A program made the position numbers and the translations under genes. Of a DNA stretch of 64,000 nt, positions 16,982 through 26,325 are shown in pieces (within the stretch, counting starts at the first letter, position 1; each line of letters starts with the position of its first letter). The stretch is from JACKAF01 sp041391485 (GTDB taxonomy: Bacteria; Bdellovibrionota; FAC87; UBA2466; JACKAF01): assembly GCA_041391485.1 (NCBI GenBank), contig JAWKNY010000004.1, positions 1-64,000 on the forward strand. The letters run 5' to 3'. A model generated the notes under the pieces. That model worked only from the letters and a program-made list of their open reading frames with translations. It was not told the origin of the DNA and did not search any database.

Positions 16982-17710
16982 ATGAATGTCCGTCTGACCA
17001 TTGAATATGATGGGTCTGACTACCGCGGCTGGCAGCGACAAGACGGAGCACCGAGTATTCAGGAAACCATCGAGAAGGCCATTGAAAAAGTTGTGGGCGA
17101 GCGTGTGCGTGTAAAAGGGGCCAGCCGCACCGATAGCGGGGTGCATGCGGCGGGACAGGTCGCGAACTTCAAGTGGGATAGCAAGCCCGCGCAGGAATGG
17201 CGCAAGATTCTTAACGCCCATTTGCCGCCGACGATACGGGTGCTGGAGTCAGGTGAGGTCCCCGAGACCTTTGATGCCTGTAGAGACGCCCGCTCCAAGA
17301 TTTATGAATACCGCGTACTCAACCGGCGCTATGCCAGCGCCTTGGACCGGCGCGTTTACTTTTACGCGCGCCCTTTGGACTGGAAGCGCATTGCCGAGTG
17401 CTTACCGCTCTTTGTGGGGGAGAAGGACTTTGCCGCGTTTAAGGGGGCCGGCTCCTCGGCAAAAACGTCTGTTCGCACCGTGCACCGCTTTGAGTTGCGC
17501 GAAGACGCGCCCGGACTCTACCGTTTTCGGGTGGAAGGAAGCGGATTTTTAAAGCAGATGGTCCGTGCTATGGTAGGAACCGTGATTGAGGTGGGAGAGG
17601 GACGTCGCTCGGTGGAAGGGGTGCGCGAGGCCATTGAATCTAAAGACCGGAGGCGCGCAGGCCGCACGGTGCCGGCCAGCGGGTTATGCTTAACGAGCGT
17701 TCAGTATTAG
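16982..17710 (+). CDS. truA: tRNA pseudouridine(38-40) synthase
   Basis: TruA isomerises uridines 38-40 in tRNA anticodon arms. The product has LTIEYDGSDYRGWQRQ, the catalytic motif GASRTDSGVHAAGQV with Asp at about 51, KIYEYRVLN, and the C-terminal FLKQMVRAMVGTVIEVGEG. The 242-residue length is normal. ATG 16982 follows asd closely. The 3' end overlaps the next ATG (17686) by 25 bases. Confidence 0.96.
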   Translation: MNVRLTIEYDGSDYRGWQRQDGAPSIQETIEKAIEKVVGERVRVKGASRTDSGVHAAGQVANFKWDSKPAQEWRKILNAHLPPTIRVLESGEVPETFDACRDARSKIYEYRVLNRRYASALDRRVYFYARPLDWKRIAECLPLFVGEKDFAAFKGAGSSAKTSVRTVHRFELREDAPGLYRFRVEGSGFLKQMVRAMVGTVIEVGEGRRSVEGVREAIESKDRRRAGRTVPASGLCLTSVQY

Positions 17711-18489
17711 AAAAAAACTCTTCTACGCAGATCGTAGTTCCCGTTCTGGGAGCGATCCTCTTGCATGCGCTTTTGTTTTGGGTCCCCCTTAGCGAACAGG
17801 TTTCGACTCAGAAGGCTCGCAAAAAAACCGACAATCCTATCGTGGTGGAACGCTGGGATGAGAGCGAACCCAAACAATCCGTTCAAACGAGCCGCGCCGA
17901 GGAGCAAGAAGAAGGCGGTAAGGCGCGTTTTGGGGGCGAATTCAGGAACCGAGTTAAGAAAGAAACCCGAAGCCCTGTGGTGGGGCAGTTTCGCGAAGGC
18001 CCGCAACCGGGCAACTCACTTCCCGACGACAAAGGAAATGGCCTGACCCTTTCTGATTTGCTTCCTTATGGAAGCCAGAGTGACGTTCTGCCGGACGATG
18101 TAGAAGTAGGCGGGCAGACCCTTTTGAACACGGACGCTTTTCTCTACAGCTCCTTCATGAACCGAGTGCACGATGAGGTACACGGCCCGTGGTCGAGGCG
18201 CGTGCAGAGTGTGGCGCGTACGATGGAAGACCGCCTCAGCGAAAAAACCTACATCACGAAGCTTCTGGTGAGCGTGGATGAGGAAGGGCACGTCGTTTCC
18301 ATCCGTACGATGCAGAGCTGTGGGATTACAGAAATTGACGACGCCGCCAAAGAGGCGATCTGGGAGTCAGAGCCTTTTCCTGATCCGCCAAAGGGTTTTA
18401 AGGATTTAGCGGGCCCTCTTTCCTTGCCCTATGAGTTCCATGTCTCGGTCACCAACGCCTCCTTCTTGATGATGCCCTGGCGTCTGTAG
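17686..18489 (+). CDS. TonB-like energy-transducer family protein
   Basis: The 267-residue product has one N-terminal membrane segment (VVPVLGAILLHALLFWVPL), a long polar linker rich in Glu, Lys and Gln, and a C-terminal domain with ITKLLVSVDEEGHVVSIRTMQSCGITEIDDAAKEAIWESEPFPDPPKGF. The last segment is the TonB C-terminal signature (v.v..dG.v....v..SsG....d.aa..av....pfP.PP). TonB-type proteins link inner-membrane proton motive force to outer-membrane transporters. No exbB/exbD or receptor is nearby, so a stand-alone TolA/TonB-like role is possible. Confidence 0.8.
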   Translation: MLNERSVLEKNSSTQIVVPVLGAILLHALLFWVPLSEQVSTQKARKKTDNPIVVERWDESEPKQSVQTSRAEEQEEGGKARFGGEFRNRVKKETRSPVVGQFREGPQPGNSLPDDKGNGLTLSDLLPYGSQSDVLPDDVEVGGQTLLNTDAFLYSSFMNRVHDEVHGPWSRRVQSVARTMEDRLSEKTYITKLLVSVDEEGHVVSIRTMQSCGITEIDDAAKEAIWESEPFPDPPKGFKDLAGPLSLPYEFHVSVTNASFLMMPWRL

Positions 18490-18681
18490 CCGCGGCTAAG
18501 AGCTAGCTAGGTTGATCACACTCTGGTACCTAGGCTAGATACCGCGAAGCAGTTCTCCGCCATTTTCATAGTCATTAAGAGTATTTATCGTGAACTGGCC
18601 TCTATTGCTGTTTCGAAGCCGGTGCAATAAGCGCATTTTTGCGTTGCGTTATTTTGGGCTTTTTTCTATAAGTCTAGGCCG

Positions 18682-19549
18682 ATGCTAAGCCAACCCACAT
18701 CCACACGCCTCCCTAAAGACACGGCCAAAACGGCTGTGAATATTTTCGATTTCCGTACCGTCTCGCCCTTTCTGCGGGCGGCTTTTGAGGAGCTACAGGC
18801 CGAGCAAAAACAGCGGTTCAGTCTGCGCGCGCTTTGCCGCCGGCATGGCATCCGCTCGGTGGCGACCCCCAGTATGGTGATCAACGGCAAGCGCAAGGTA
18901 ACTCCTGAGGTTGACAAATTGCAGATCCTAAAACCTGCGGGCGCAGCGCTACTTTTTGGCGTTGGTGGATCTGGGAGAAGTGCGAGGACCTTCAGGCCCG
19001 CGCCGAAGTGGAAGACCGTTTGCTGGCTATCCGCCAGGGCGGGAGTGGCCGTTCGCTCGAGTCCGATCAGTATAAGTTTCTTTCTGAGTGGCACTACGTC
19101 GCCTTGTTTGTACCGGTGGGGCAACCGACTTTAAGAACGATCCTGAGTTTTTGAGCCACGCTTGCGCGGGCGTGAGCCCCAAACAAATTGAGGCCGCCCT
19201 CGACAATATGCAACGGTGGGTCTCATTTCGCTTGAGAACGGCAAGCTCTTGCAAACCAACGGGCCCGTCGTAAAAACGGCGGAAGACATCAAAAATCTTT
19301 CGGTGCGCAAATTTCAGCGCACCATGATCAAACGGGCTCCTTGAAGCCATTTTTATGTCTTTTGTACAGCAGCGCGAGATCACTGGATTAACACTGCCGT
19401 TTCCGGAAGCAGCTGCCGGAACTGAAAAGGCGCATCCGACAGTTTAGAGAAGAGCTGGACGAATTTGCGGGGGCAGTGCCGGGGATCCGACGAAGTTTTT
19501 CAGCTCAATGTCCAACTCTTTCCGTTAACCGTGGAGGCGAGCAAAATGA
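18682..19549 (+). CDS. TIGR02147-type regulator, frameshifted
   Basis: The start MLSQPTSTRLPKDTA leads to IFDFRTVSPFLRAAFEELQ and FSLRALCRRHGIRSVATPSMVINGKRKVTPE, the helix-turn-helix-like front of TIGR02147 proteins. Several base shifts follow, but the rest is recoverable: ALVDLGKCEDLQARAEVEDRL, SDQYKFLSEWHYVAL, DPEFLSHACAGVSPKQIEAAL, LISLENGKLLQTNG, and the typical ending QLNVQLFPLT. The inferred stop overlaps the ATG of the lipoprotein at 19546. This family is found mainly in Bdellovibrionota and Fibrobacterota, typically next to secreted proteins. It is a paralogue of the intact gene at 60684. Confidence 0.75.
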
Positions 19550-20226
19550 GCCGCTTGACAGTAACTTTACGACGATTGTTTTGCTTTTAGAGGCTGCGGC
19601 GTCCACGTGTGGGAAACGGGATGCGTGGCTTTGAATCGAAGTACGGCTTTAAGTTTGAGTACCCCGAATCGTTGGGCTTCCAATCTGCAAATGATGGGCG
19701 GAACTTGAGTTTGACAACTCGGCGCTTGCCGAGAAAGCGGGACAGGATACGCCCTGTTTCCACCACTCAAGATTGAGGTCGAACATATAAGAGGCATCGC
19801 CGACGCTGAAGCGGTTCGTCGCTACGCCCAAGGACGCGAACCCCTTCTAAGAGATTTTGTGGTGCAAAAGTTTGGCGACGCTTTTGGTGTGGCCCAAACC
19901 TACCTCTCTTCGGAGCGCCTCACTTCGACGGTTTATTTTTACACCAAGCAGAAGCTATGGTCCGCATGGTGATTGACGCTTATGGAGCCGCCAACGGGGT
20001 GGAGCTCATGTCTCCCGTTTTGAAATCCGCCGGCGGCAGCGGCAATTACCAAAACCCAGAGAGAATCTGGCCCGATGCCGGTTGGATACTTGTACCGGAA
20101 CGGGAAGAAGCCAGGGTGGTACCCGTTAACGGGAATGAGCGTCTTCTGGCTGAAGGAAAAGCGTTTGCACTCTCTACGCTCTCTTTCGAGGAAATGGACG
20201 AAACAAAAAGTAAGCCTAATGCTTAG
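19546..20226 (+). CDS. Probable lipoprotein linked to the TIGR02147 regulator, frameshifted
   Basis: ATG 19546 opens MSRLTVTLRRL; after a shift the sequence LLLEAAASTCGKRDA offers a possible lipobox (Ala-Ser-Thr-Cys). The mature part, spread over three frames, reads SKYGFKFEYPESLGFQ, LEFDNSALAEKAGQDT, LKIEVEHIRGIADAEAVRRYAQG, DFVVQKFGDAFGVAQTYLSSERLTST and MVRMVIDAYGAANGVELMSPVLKS, ending at TAG 20226. The 'YGFKFEYP' start resembles small PsbP-like or user-defined lipoprotein domains, but I do not assign a family. Its overlap with the regulator suggests they work together. Confidence 0.55.
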
Positions 20227-20626
20227 CTGTTACGGTAAAGCCACACGGAACCTCGGGCTTCACCAGTGTACGATCCCGAATGTCCGCTGGGGTGATAGGA
20301 AAGACGCGGCAGATGTTCGGACGGTCCTCGTAGACGCCACAGAGCCGGGTTTCGGGGTTCCAGTGAGGGCACTGGAACATAAGATTGCAGCTCGCCCCAC
20401 AGCTCACACACCCACCTTCAATCCCATAGTGAACTCGAAGTTTCTTGCAGAGTTTGGGCGACAGACTCAGGAAGGTTCGGCGCATTTTACCCCAAATCAG
20501 CAAACGCCCGGAGTGGGTTAGGAGTCCGTTTCGGGTAGGCAGTGCTTTAAAGAACGGCGGAAAAATCCGGATGACTACCCAGGCACGGCGGACGTTTTTT
20601 CCTATCAGATTGTCAAACCAGCTCAT
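20216..20626 (-). CDS. YkgJ family cysteine-cluster protein
   Basis: The C-terminal half carries the YkgJ/UPF0153 cysteine pattern: GGCVSCGASCNLMFQCPHWNPETRLCGVYEDRPNICRVFP, thought to chelate zinc or iron. The N-terminal 50 residues have an amphipathic and hydrophobic segment (VVIRIFPPFFKAL). The 136-residue protein ends 11 bases inside the convergent lipoprotein gene. The family's biochemical role is unknown. Confidence 0.85.
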   Translation of the reverse strand: MSWFDNLIGKNVRRAWVVIRIFPPFFKALPTRNGLLTHSGRLLIWGKMRRTFLSLSPKLCKKLRVHYGIEGGCVSCGASCNLMFQCPHWNPETRLCGVYEDRPNICRVFPITPADIRDRTLVKPEVPCGFTVTAKH

Positions 20627-20700
20627 CGTTTCTTGTCCACATGGTCGCGTCTTGAAAGGGGCTTTATATCAGAGTCGCCGCGGCAGGTCCAAAGGTCTCT

Positions 20701-21775
20701 CTACTGAGCGGGCGCCGGCTTTTTGCGAGCCTTCGGGGTAGTCCTAATCTCCTGGGCCAGCATTTTTAGGAAAGCTACGAAGACGGCGGCGATCACAGGG
20801 CCTAAAAAGATGCCCGGGGCCCCTATCAAATTGAGCGCGCCAAACACGCTGACGAGCGCCAAGAACGGGTGCATGTCGCTTTGGCCTTCCATGACCCAGG
20901 TTCGTACCAGGTTGTCGGAGAAGCCGATGAGAATCCCCCCAAGCAGCATCAGGGCTGCCTTAAAGTAAAGGCCGTGGACCGCGAGATAGATGAGAGCCCC
21001 AATCCAAATAGGCGCGTTCCCCACGATGGGGATCATCCCCATGCCGACGGCAAGTAACCCGTAGAGCAGGGGACTGGGCATTCCCGTAATCGCAAAAAAT
21101 ATCGTGATGAGCAGGCCTTGAGCGCCAGCCGCTGCGAACATGCCCACAACCACCGCGCGGCAGGTGCTTTCGAAGGTCTGGTAAAGCTCATGCGAACGGC
21201 TTGCGGGTAAGGGCGAAAGTTCGGACAAAAACTTCAAGAAGCGTTTTCCATCCCTCAGCATGAAAAACAAACTCAAGGCCACTACAAAACCGCCAATCAT
21301 TAAATCAGGTGTGTGGGCGAGGCTATTGGTGAGGGCGCGGTACAGTTTCGCGGAACTGCTTTGTAAAATGGCGATTCCCTGCTTGTGCATCCACTCGGCA
21401 TCTACCGGCATGTAGTCCGAAACAAAATTCAAGACCGAGGCCACCCAAGGCCATTCAAGCACGTTTCCTAATTTCCAACCGCTGCTCAGCGCTGCTTGAA
21501 GTGTGTAGCGAGTTGAAGGAGTTTGTAGACCACAGCGAATAAGATGGAAAAGATGGGAAGGAGGACGACCAGGACAGGGCCTCCCGAAAGCACCAACGCA
21601 GAAGTTCCCGGACTCAATTTTCGATTGAGCCGCAAACTGCAAGGGGTAGACGATCAAAGCGATGATGCCCCCCAATGAGAGTTACCACCACGAAGGGTGC
21701 CATCATGTAAAAAATAAAAAGGTGATGCCTAAACCGAGAAGGAGTTGATCCAGCCCTTCCATCTAGAGGTAACAT
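20701..21775 (-). CDS. AI-2E transporter family (PerM-like) permease, frameshifted
   Basis: The C-terminal 240 residues are an AI-2E/UPF0118 permease: DLMIGGFVVALSLFFMLRDGKRFLKFL, ALLAVGMGMIPIVGNAPIWIGALIYLAVHG, LIGFSDNLVRTWVMEGQSDMHPFLALVSVFGALNLIGAPGIFLGPVIAAV. The N-terminal part needs two shifts: FIFYMMAPFVVVTLIGG in one frame, GGIIALIVYPLQFAAQSK in the next, then LVLSGGPVLVVLLPIFSILFAVVYKLLQLA in a third before returning. ATG 21775 is the likely start. Members export small molecules or act in Na+/H+ exchange; the substrate cannot be told from sequence. Confidence 0.8.
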
Positions 21776-21868
21776 GTGACTCACTATACCGGTCGGCTCA
21801 AGTTTTGTGAAGTTGGTTTGTGAAGCCTGCTTTGACCTGAGGGACAAAAAGCGAAGACAATACTACGC

Positions 21869-23275
21869 ATGTTCAAGTTTGCCATTGTTTTGAGCTTTGG
21901 GTTGATGCGTGCTTTGTACGCGATGACGTCCGTTCTTGTTCAAGCGACAGCGAGATCTACCCACTTTTTGATCGCCTCGACAGTTATCAGTGTTTGCGTC
22001 AAACCTTTGCGTTTGCTCAAACCACAAACTCATGCGGATTTGCGGCGTGGGATCTTCTTGCCGGAAGGAACCGGAACGCCACGCACCCGTTCATCTTTTG
22101 CAAAACCCGCGTGTTGGAGCCTGACCCTGGCGAATACGGTCGGGGTTCGCGGTTTCTTTCGCTTTTCGACCAGCTTAAACTCCCGGGGATGAACGCGGTC
22201 GTGTCACCGACTTTTCCGTTGCGAGATGGGCGCCCTACCGTGGATGGGGGCAATCTGCTACTTCGAGGCCGCGGCCGTGGCCGGCGGGCCGGAACCCGGC
22301 TTTAGTGCAGAAGTGGCGCAACGCTGGCTACGCTGGGGGCTGGGTAGGCTACGAAACGCGTTGGTTGGAAATGTTCACCAACCAGGCTTATCTCAAAGTG
22401 CATTACGAGCGACTGGAGCTTCCTCTACGGGGCGCATCCAGCCGGGGTTTGGCGACGCCCGGCACGGCACCTTACTTTTTTCCAGGGCGACGCACCCGAT
22501 CACCATGTTTCGTTTGTCCTTGCGTCCGGTGACCTTGGGCGATTTGGGGCTTTTCGGTTTTGACGTGTGGTGGGGGCAACAGGACAACGAAACGGCTGTG
22601 GACTACTCGCACTTGATGGGTCTGGCCTTTGCGCTGCGGCCCACGGATTGGTTGGAGTTCGGCATTCAACAGCTCCACCAGTTTGGGGGAACCGGGGCGC
22701 CCGTGATGGACGTTTCGAACTTTTTCCGCCTCTTCTTTTACGCCACCGATCCGGGAGTGGCCGACAGTGTTTTCGCCTTTCACATGAATCTTTGGCTTTT
22801 TGAACACTACGCGAAGCTCTACTCCCAGTGGTTGGTGCGGGACTTTCAGCAAGAGAGTAGTTTTCTCGTGGGCCTCGCTTTGCCGCGAGTGGGAATGCTG
22901 GGGTTCAACTTCGAATACACGCAGACGGGGCGGCAGGCCTATAGCCACTCCTTCTGGACTCAAGGGCTCAGTTATAAACGCACCCCGCTCGGCCACCCAC
23001 TCGGAAACGACGGACGTGGCTTTTACGCGGACGTGGATTTTGATACGCGTTCGGAGTGGGAGCCTTCTATAGAGCTGCGGTACGAGGAGCGCTCACGCAG
23101 CAGTCTTGTTCCCGAAACCCGCTACGGGGCCGGGGCCGCGCTCCGACGCAAATGGAATCGTTATGACGTGCAGTTGGCGGTGCACTACGATCGCGCCTCA
23201 AATCATCTGTTTGTTCCAAACTTGAATGATGATGTCCTCACTGCGTGGATCGTCGGGAAATACTTGTTGTTCTAG
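21869..23275 (+). CDS. Wzi-like outer-membrane barrel (capsule assembly type), frameshifted
   Basis: ATG 21869 begins a signal peptide (FAIVLSFGLMRALYA). In the next frame come SEIYPLFDRLDSYQCLRQTFAFAQT, typical of the Wzi N-terminal 'lyd.ld.l...' start, then from 22226 a long frame with GLGRLRN, GTLLFSRATHPITMFRLSLRP, LGLFGFDVWWGQQDN, GLAFALRPTDWLEFGIQQLHQFGG and a C-terminus ending in Phe, as barrels do. Alternating aromatic residues support beta strands. Wzi proteins anchor group 1 capsule at the outer membrane, but members outside Enterobacteria are of unknown role. At least two base shifts lie between 21950 and 22230. Confidence 0.65.
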
Positions 23276-23345
23276 CGATACAAAAAGTTTTTGACATTCA
23301 CCTCAGCCCACTGGAAACGTGATGGAAAATTTGGAAGGGGGCGAC

Positions 23346-24103
23346 GTGAAGTTATCTATTATTCTACTCTTTATTTTTTCTTTGGGTGCGGAAGCAAGCG
23401 GTCACGGAAACTGGCGCGCCTTCTACGACATGTGGAGTGCTTATCACCAGGGAGACGCGAAGACCGTCGCGGTTCCCCTTCGACGAGACCCTCTTATTAC
23501 AGATCTCACCGATTACGCCTGGTTCGGAGAGTGTGCAGGCCAGAATGGTAAGCACTACAGTGCGGCTCTCTACATGCGCTATGGATTTGAGAACCCGGTG
23601 GGTTATCGCGTCGCGGTTTTCCGTTCGCTGCCCATCGGTACCGAGAATGACCCCCGTATTGAGAAGGCCTTGCAGTCAAGTTATGAGGCCAAGCACCTGG
23701 CAACTCCCGAACATCAAGAGGTCCATGCGGTGGGGGTACGGTACCCTGCTAAGGCGAGGCCGTATTTTAGTTTTCCAGGTCTAATCGCGGAGTTTGAGGA
23801 ACCTGATTTTCACGATAGAAAACTGGCTCGAATTCGAAAGGCAAAAGCTGCACCAGCCGCTACTCTATCCGCTCTATCTACCACACTGAGACGGAACCGG
23901 AGGCGGAGACAAGTTATAGGTGGAAGGAATACCTCCTAGAGATGCGTTGTCCATTGAGAACATGCCGCCCGTGTACGGGGCAAAACTGCAGCGTTGATCT
24001 CCATTCCAAGACGCTCATCTACCAGGAACCTTATGCGTATTGCAGTTTCAACAGACTATATACAGGCCGGACGGCAATTCAGGCGGGTGCCCCTGCGCAT
24101 TGA
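23346..24103 (+). CDS. Secreted protein of unknown function, probably frameshifted
   Basis: GTG 23346 is preceded by GGAAGGGGG and gives a clean signal peptide (LSIILLFIFSLGAEASG). The mature part has WRAFYDMWSAYHQGD, DYAWFGECAGQNGKHYSAALYMRYGFE, YRVAVFRSLPIG. At about 23840 the frame is probably lost; the next open frame continues with a Cys-rich stretch (MRCPLRTCRPCTGQNCSVDLHSK and YQEPYAYCSFNRLY) to TGA 24103. I recognise no family. It lies just downstream of the Wzi-like gene (70 bases) and could be co-transcribed. Confidence 0.5.
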
Positions 24104-24187
24104 AAACCTCAACGGTGGCGTGCGGCCCCCGGGCAAAGAATAACCTGTAGCAAACGGGGGAGGCGGACGCTTTCCAACCGAGAAAGC

Positions 24188-24214
24188 AAAAAAAAAGGGG
24201 CCAAAGGCCCCTTT
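24188..24214 (-). terminator. Rho-independent terminator after rplM-rpsI
   Basis: On the minus strand the stem GGGGCC-TTT-GGCCCC, extended by three A-T pairs on each side, is followed by a run of nine T. It lies about 35 bases after the rpsI stop. This is a strong intrinsic terminator for the ribosomal operon. Confidence 0.92.
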
Positions 24215-24247
24215 GAATTTTTGAGTATTCCAACCCCGAAACGCTGT

Positions 24248-24641
24248 TTAGCGTTTGGAGTACTGAAGCGCTTACGGGCGCCAGGCTGTCCGGTACTTCT
24301 TGCGTTCCTTCATACGAGGATCGCGGGTGACAAGCGTCTCTTCGAGGATGCCACGAAGATCGGGATCTTACCTTCATCAGCGCGCGGGCGATGCCGTGGG
24401 CAACCGCGCCGGCCTGTCCGTTCACGCCACCGCCATCAACCGTGACTTGGACGTTCATGGACTTCTGCTTCTCGGTAAGCATCAAAGGGCGCGCGACCAT
24501 GCGGCGCTGGGTATCGACCGGAAAATAATCTTCAAAAGCACGCTTGTTGACTTGAATCTGTCCGTCCCCACCTGGGTAAAGACGAACACGGGCTTTCGCT
24601 GTCTTGCGACGTCCGGTAGCTTGTACGAAATCTGTGGCCAT
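24248..24641 (-). CDS. rpsI: 30S ribosomal protein S9, frameshifted
   Basis: S9 reaches the P-site tRNA with its C-terminal tail. The frame from ATG 24641 reads FVQATGRRKTAKARVRLYPG and goes on to AHGIARALMKV, then breaks at about 24370. The next frame gives DPDLRGILEETLVTRDPRMKERKKY. Two further single-base differences (an extra C and a missing C near 24255-24280) restore GQPGARKRFQYSKR, the canonical S9 end, with TAA at 24248. A cell needs this gene, so the breaks almost certainly are base-calling errors. This is the best internal control for the sequence quality. Confidence 0.92.
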
Positions 24642-24659
24642 TTTTTCCTCTTTCTTGGC

Positions 24660-25340
24660 TTACTTGTCCTGAGCCGCCGTCATTGTCTTGGGCTGCTGAG
24701 CCTTGTGGGGATGTTCAGGTCCCGCATAGACCCGCAGGCGCTTGTACCACTGGCGTCCCAAATGTCCCTTCGGGAGCATGCCGTAGACAGCCCGCTCAAT
24801 CACCCGCTCGGGGTGCTTCTCGAACAAATCGCTGGGGGTGAAACTCTTGATCCCGCCCATGTGATGCGTGTGGTAGTGGTACCACTTCTCGGTGAGCTTC
24901 TTTCCGGTCAGCTTCACCTTTTCCGCATTGATTACGACGACAAAATCGCCACAATCGGCTCCGCGTGTGAACTGCGGGCGGTGTTTCCCCATCAAAACTT
25001 TTGCAATTTTGCTGGAAAGCCTACCGAGAACAACGCCTTTGGCGTCCACCACGTGCCACTGGGGCTCGTAGTTCTTTTCATAGTAGCTTTTGCCAGCAAG
25101 TGGATTGCGCTTGGGAGCCGTGCCAGCCTTTTTGGGCTTTTTAGGCGCGGGGCTTGCCGGTTTGGCGGTTTTTTTCGCCGAACCCGACTTGGCCTTAGCC
25201 TTTGCGGTTCCCTTAGAAGCTGGGGCGGCGGCTTTGCTCGTTTGAGCGGCCTTTTCGGCCTCCGCGCGGGTCACCCCTTTGTCTTCCACTTTTTCCTTAG
25301 ATTTAGAGCTTTTAGATGTACTTTTCTTGTCCGTAGCCAT
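24660..25340 (-). CDS. rplM: 50S ribosomal protein L13 with long basic N-terminal extension
   Basis: Residues from about 85 to the end are a standard L13: QWHVVDAKGVVLGRLSSKIAKVLMGKHRPQF, DFVVVINAEKVKLTGKK, KWYHYHTHHMGGIKS, PERVIERAVYGMLPKG, RLRVYAGPEHPH. The first 80 residues are Lys, Ala, Ser and Pro rich (ASKGTAKAKAKSGSAKK and similar), resembling histone H1-like tails. GGTGA lies 6 bases before ATG 25340, so the extension looks translated. Typical L13 has about 142 residues; this has 226. It heads the rplM-rpsI operon, with an 18-base gap. Confidence 0.93.
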   Translation of the reverse strand: MATDKKSTSKSSKSKEKVEDKGVTRAEAEKAAQTSKAAAPASKGTAKAKAKSGSAKKTAKPASPAPKKPKKAGTAPKRNPLAGKSYYEKNYEPQWHVVDAKGVVLGRLSSKIAKVLMGKHRPQFTRGADCGDFVVVINAEKVKLTGKKLTEKWYHYHTHHMGGIKSFTPSDLFEKHPERVIERAVYGMLPKGHLGRQWYKRLRVYAGPEHPHKAQQPKTMTAAQDK

Positions 25341-25438
25341 ACTTCACCAAAGGGGTACTAGATATTGTGCTCAGGGTCTAAAGTCAATGATTAATAGGAT
25401 TTGAGCAGAATCCCTGAATTAGGCTCTGGTAGGGGCTT

Positions 25439-25738
25439 CTAGACGTTGCGGAAGAGCGCCCGGAATGCCTCTTTAGCACGTTCGGCTTCAGAGAGCACTT
25501 CCTTATGGCATTCCTTGGAGCTGGGATCGGCGGCGAATTCGAAATAAGGGCAGGTATTTTGGCTGACACGTTCGGGGATCCACGGGCTTTCCGGTTCCCG
25601 ACATTTGGAGCTGAGGCTTTCGTCAAAATGCGAGCAGTTCTTGCAGCAATGCAGATCACTGCCACAATGGGGGCACAGGCGGTTCTTCTGGAGCACCATT
25701 AAAGAGATAACCCCTCGACAATAATGACATTGTCTCAT
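25439..25738 (-). CDS. Small zinc-ribbon protein
   Basis: The 99-residue product has paired cysteines CHYC...CPHC, then CCKNCSHF and later C-residues in KCREPES and NTCPYFEF, so it probably binds one or two zinc ions. The remainder is helical and charged (SEAERAKEAFRALF). It is cytoplasmic with no signal. Similar small double-zinc proteins are common near housekeeping genes in Deltaproteobacteria-like genomes, with no established role. Confidence 0.7.
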   Translation of the reverse strand: MRQCHYCRGVISLMVLQKNRLCPHCGSDLHCCKNCSHFDESLSSKCREPESPWIPERVSQNTCPYFEFAADPSSKECHKEVLSEAERAKEAFRALFRNV

Positions 25739-25917
25739 TCAGAACCCTTTTGTTTGAGAAAAGCGCTAGGCCTAAAAATAATTGTACCTCATTCCAATTT
25801 GAATGGAAGGCATGCTGGGGCACAACACGTGATCGCTGTGTCATCGGCTGCCCGTATGGGTTTTGGGACTTTGCCGTTAGAATTAAAGAAGCACTTCACT
25901 TAGCAAAGGCGGCTTGC

Positions 25918-26319
25918 ATGCTCAGAGATCTCATGAAGGAAACAATTTATTGTCCGGTGTGTTCTACCGGAAGAGAGAAACCGAAATTGCTTGTGCCCTT
26001 CGCGCGCATTCTTCTCATTAGTATTTCGTGGGGACTACTCCTCGGAAGTTTATTTGGAATTGTTTTGAACTTTAATTTTTGGACCGGAGGCATCTTAGGA
26101 GTGCTATCTGCGGTGTTGTGTTTTCTCGGGCTTGAGGTCTATTATACGCTCAAATTTAAGGCCGAACTGGAATGTCCAGTTTGCCATTTTGACCCGCTGC
26201 TGTTTCGGAAATCTCCCGAGGCGGCAAAGAAGAAGTGCCTAGAGGGTTTGCAAAGAAAAGAACCCGCCTTTATTGCCAGATGGAGGGCCCTGCAGCGGCA
26301 GCAACTAGAGGGAAGTTAA
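25918..26319 (+). CDS. Small membrane protein with two CxxC pairs
   Basis: From ATG 25918 (or ATG 25933, MKETIYCPVC) the product has one CxxC near the N-terminus (CPVC), two membrane segments (LLISISWGLLLGSLFGIVLNF and GILGVLSAVLCFLGLEVYYTL), and a second CxxC-type CPVCHFDPLLF. The C-terminal third is basic and helical. The layout suggests a zinc-bound membrane protein. GGCGG-type ribosome sites are weak at both starts. It precedes the thiolase gene by six bases and may be in its operon. Confidence 0.65.
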   Translation: MLRDLMKETIYCPVCSTGREKPKLLVPFARILLISISWGLLLGSLFGIVLNFNFWTGGILGVLSAVLCFLGLEVYYTLKFKAELECPVCHFDPLLFRKSPEAAKKKCLEGLQRKEPAFIARWRALQRQQLEGS

Positions 26320-26325
26320 GGGGCG

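Noticed and set aside
24300..25361. 353-codon plus-strand frame
   Set aside because: It lies antisense to rplM-rpsI, which are certain genes; the sequence has no family character.
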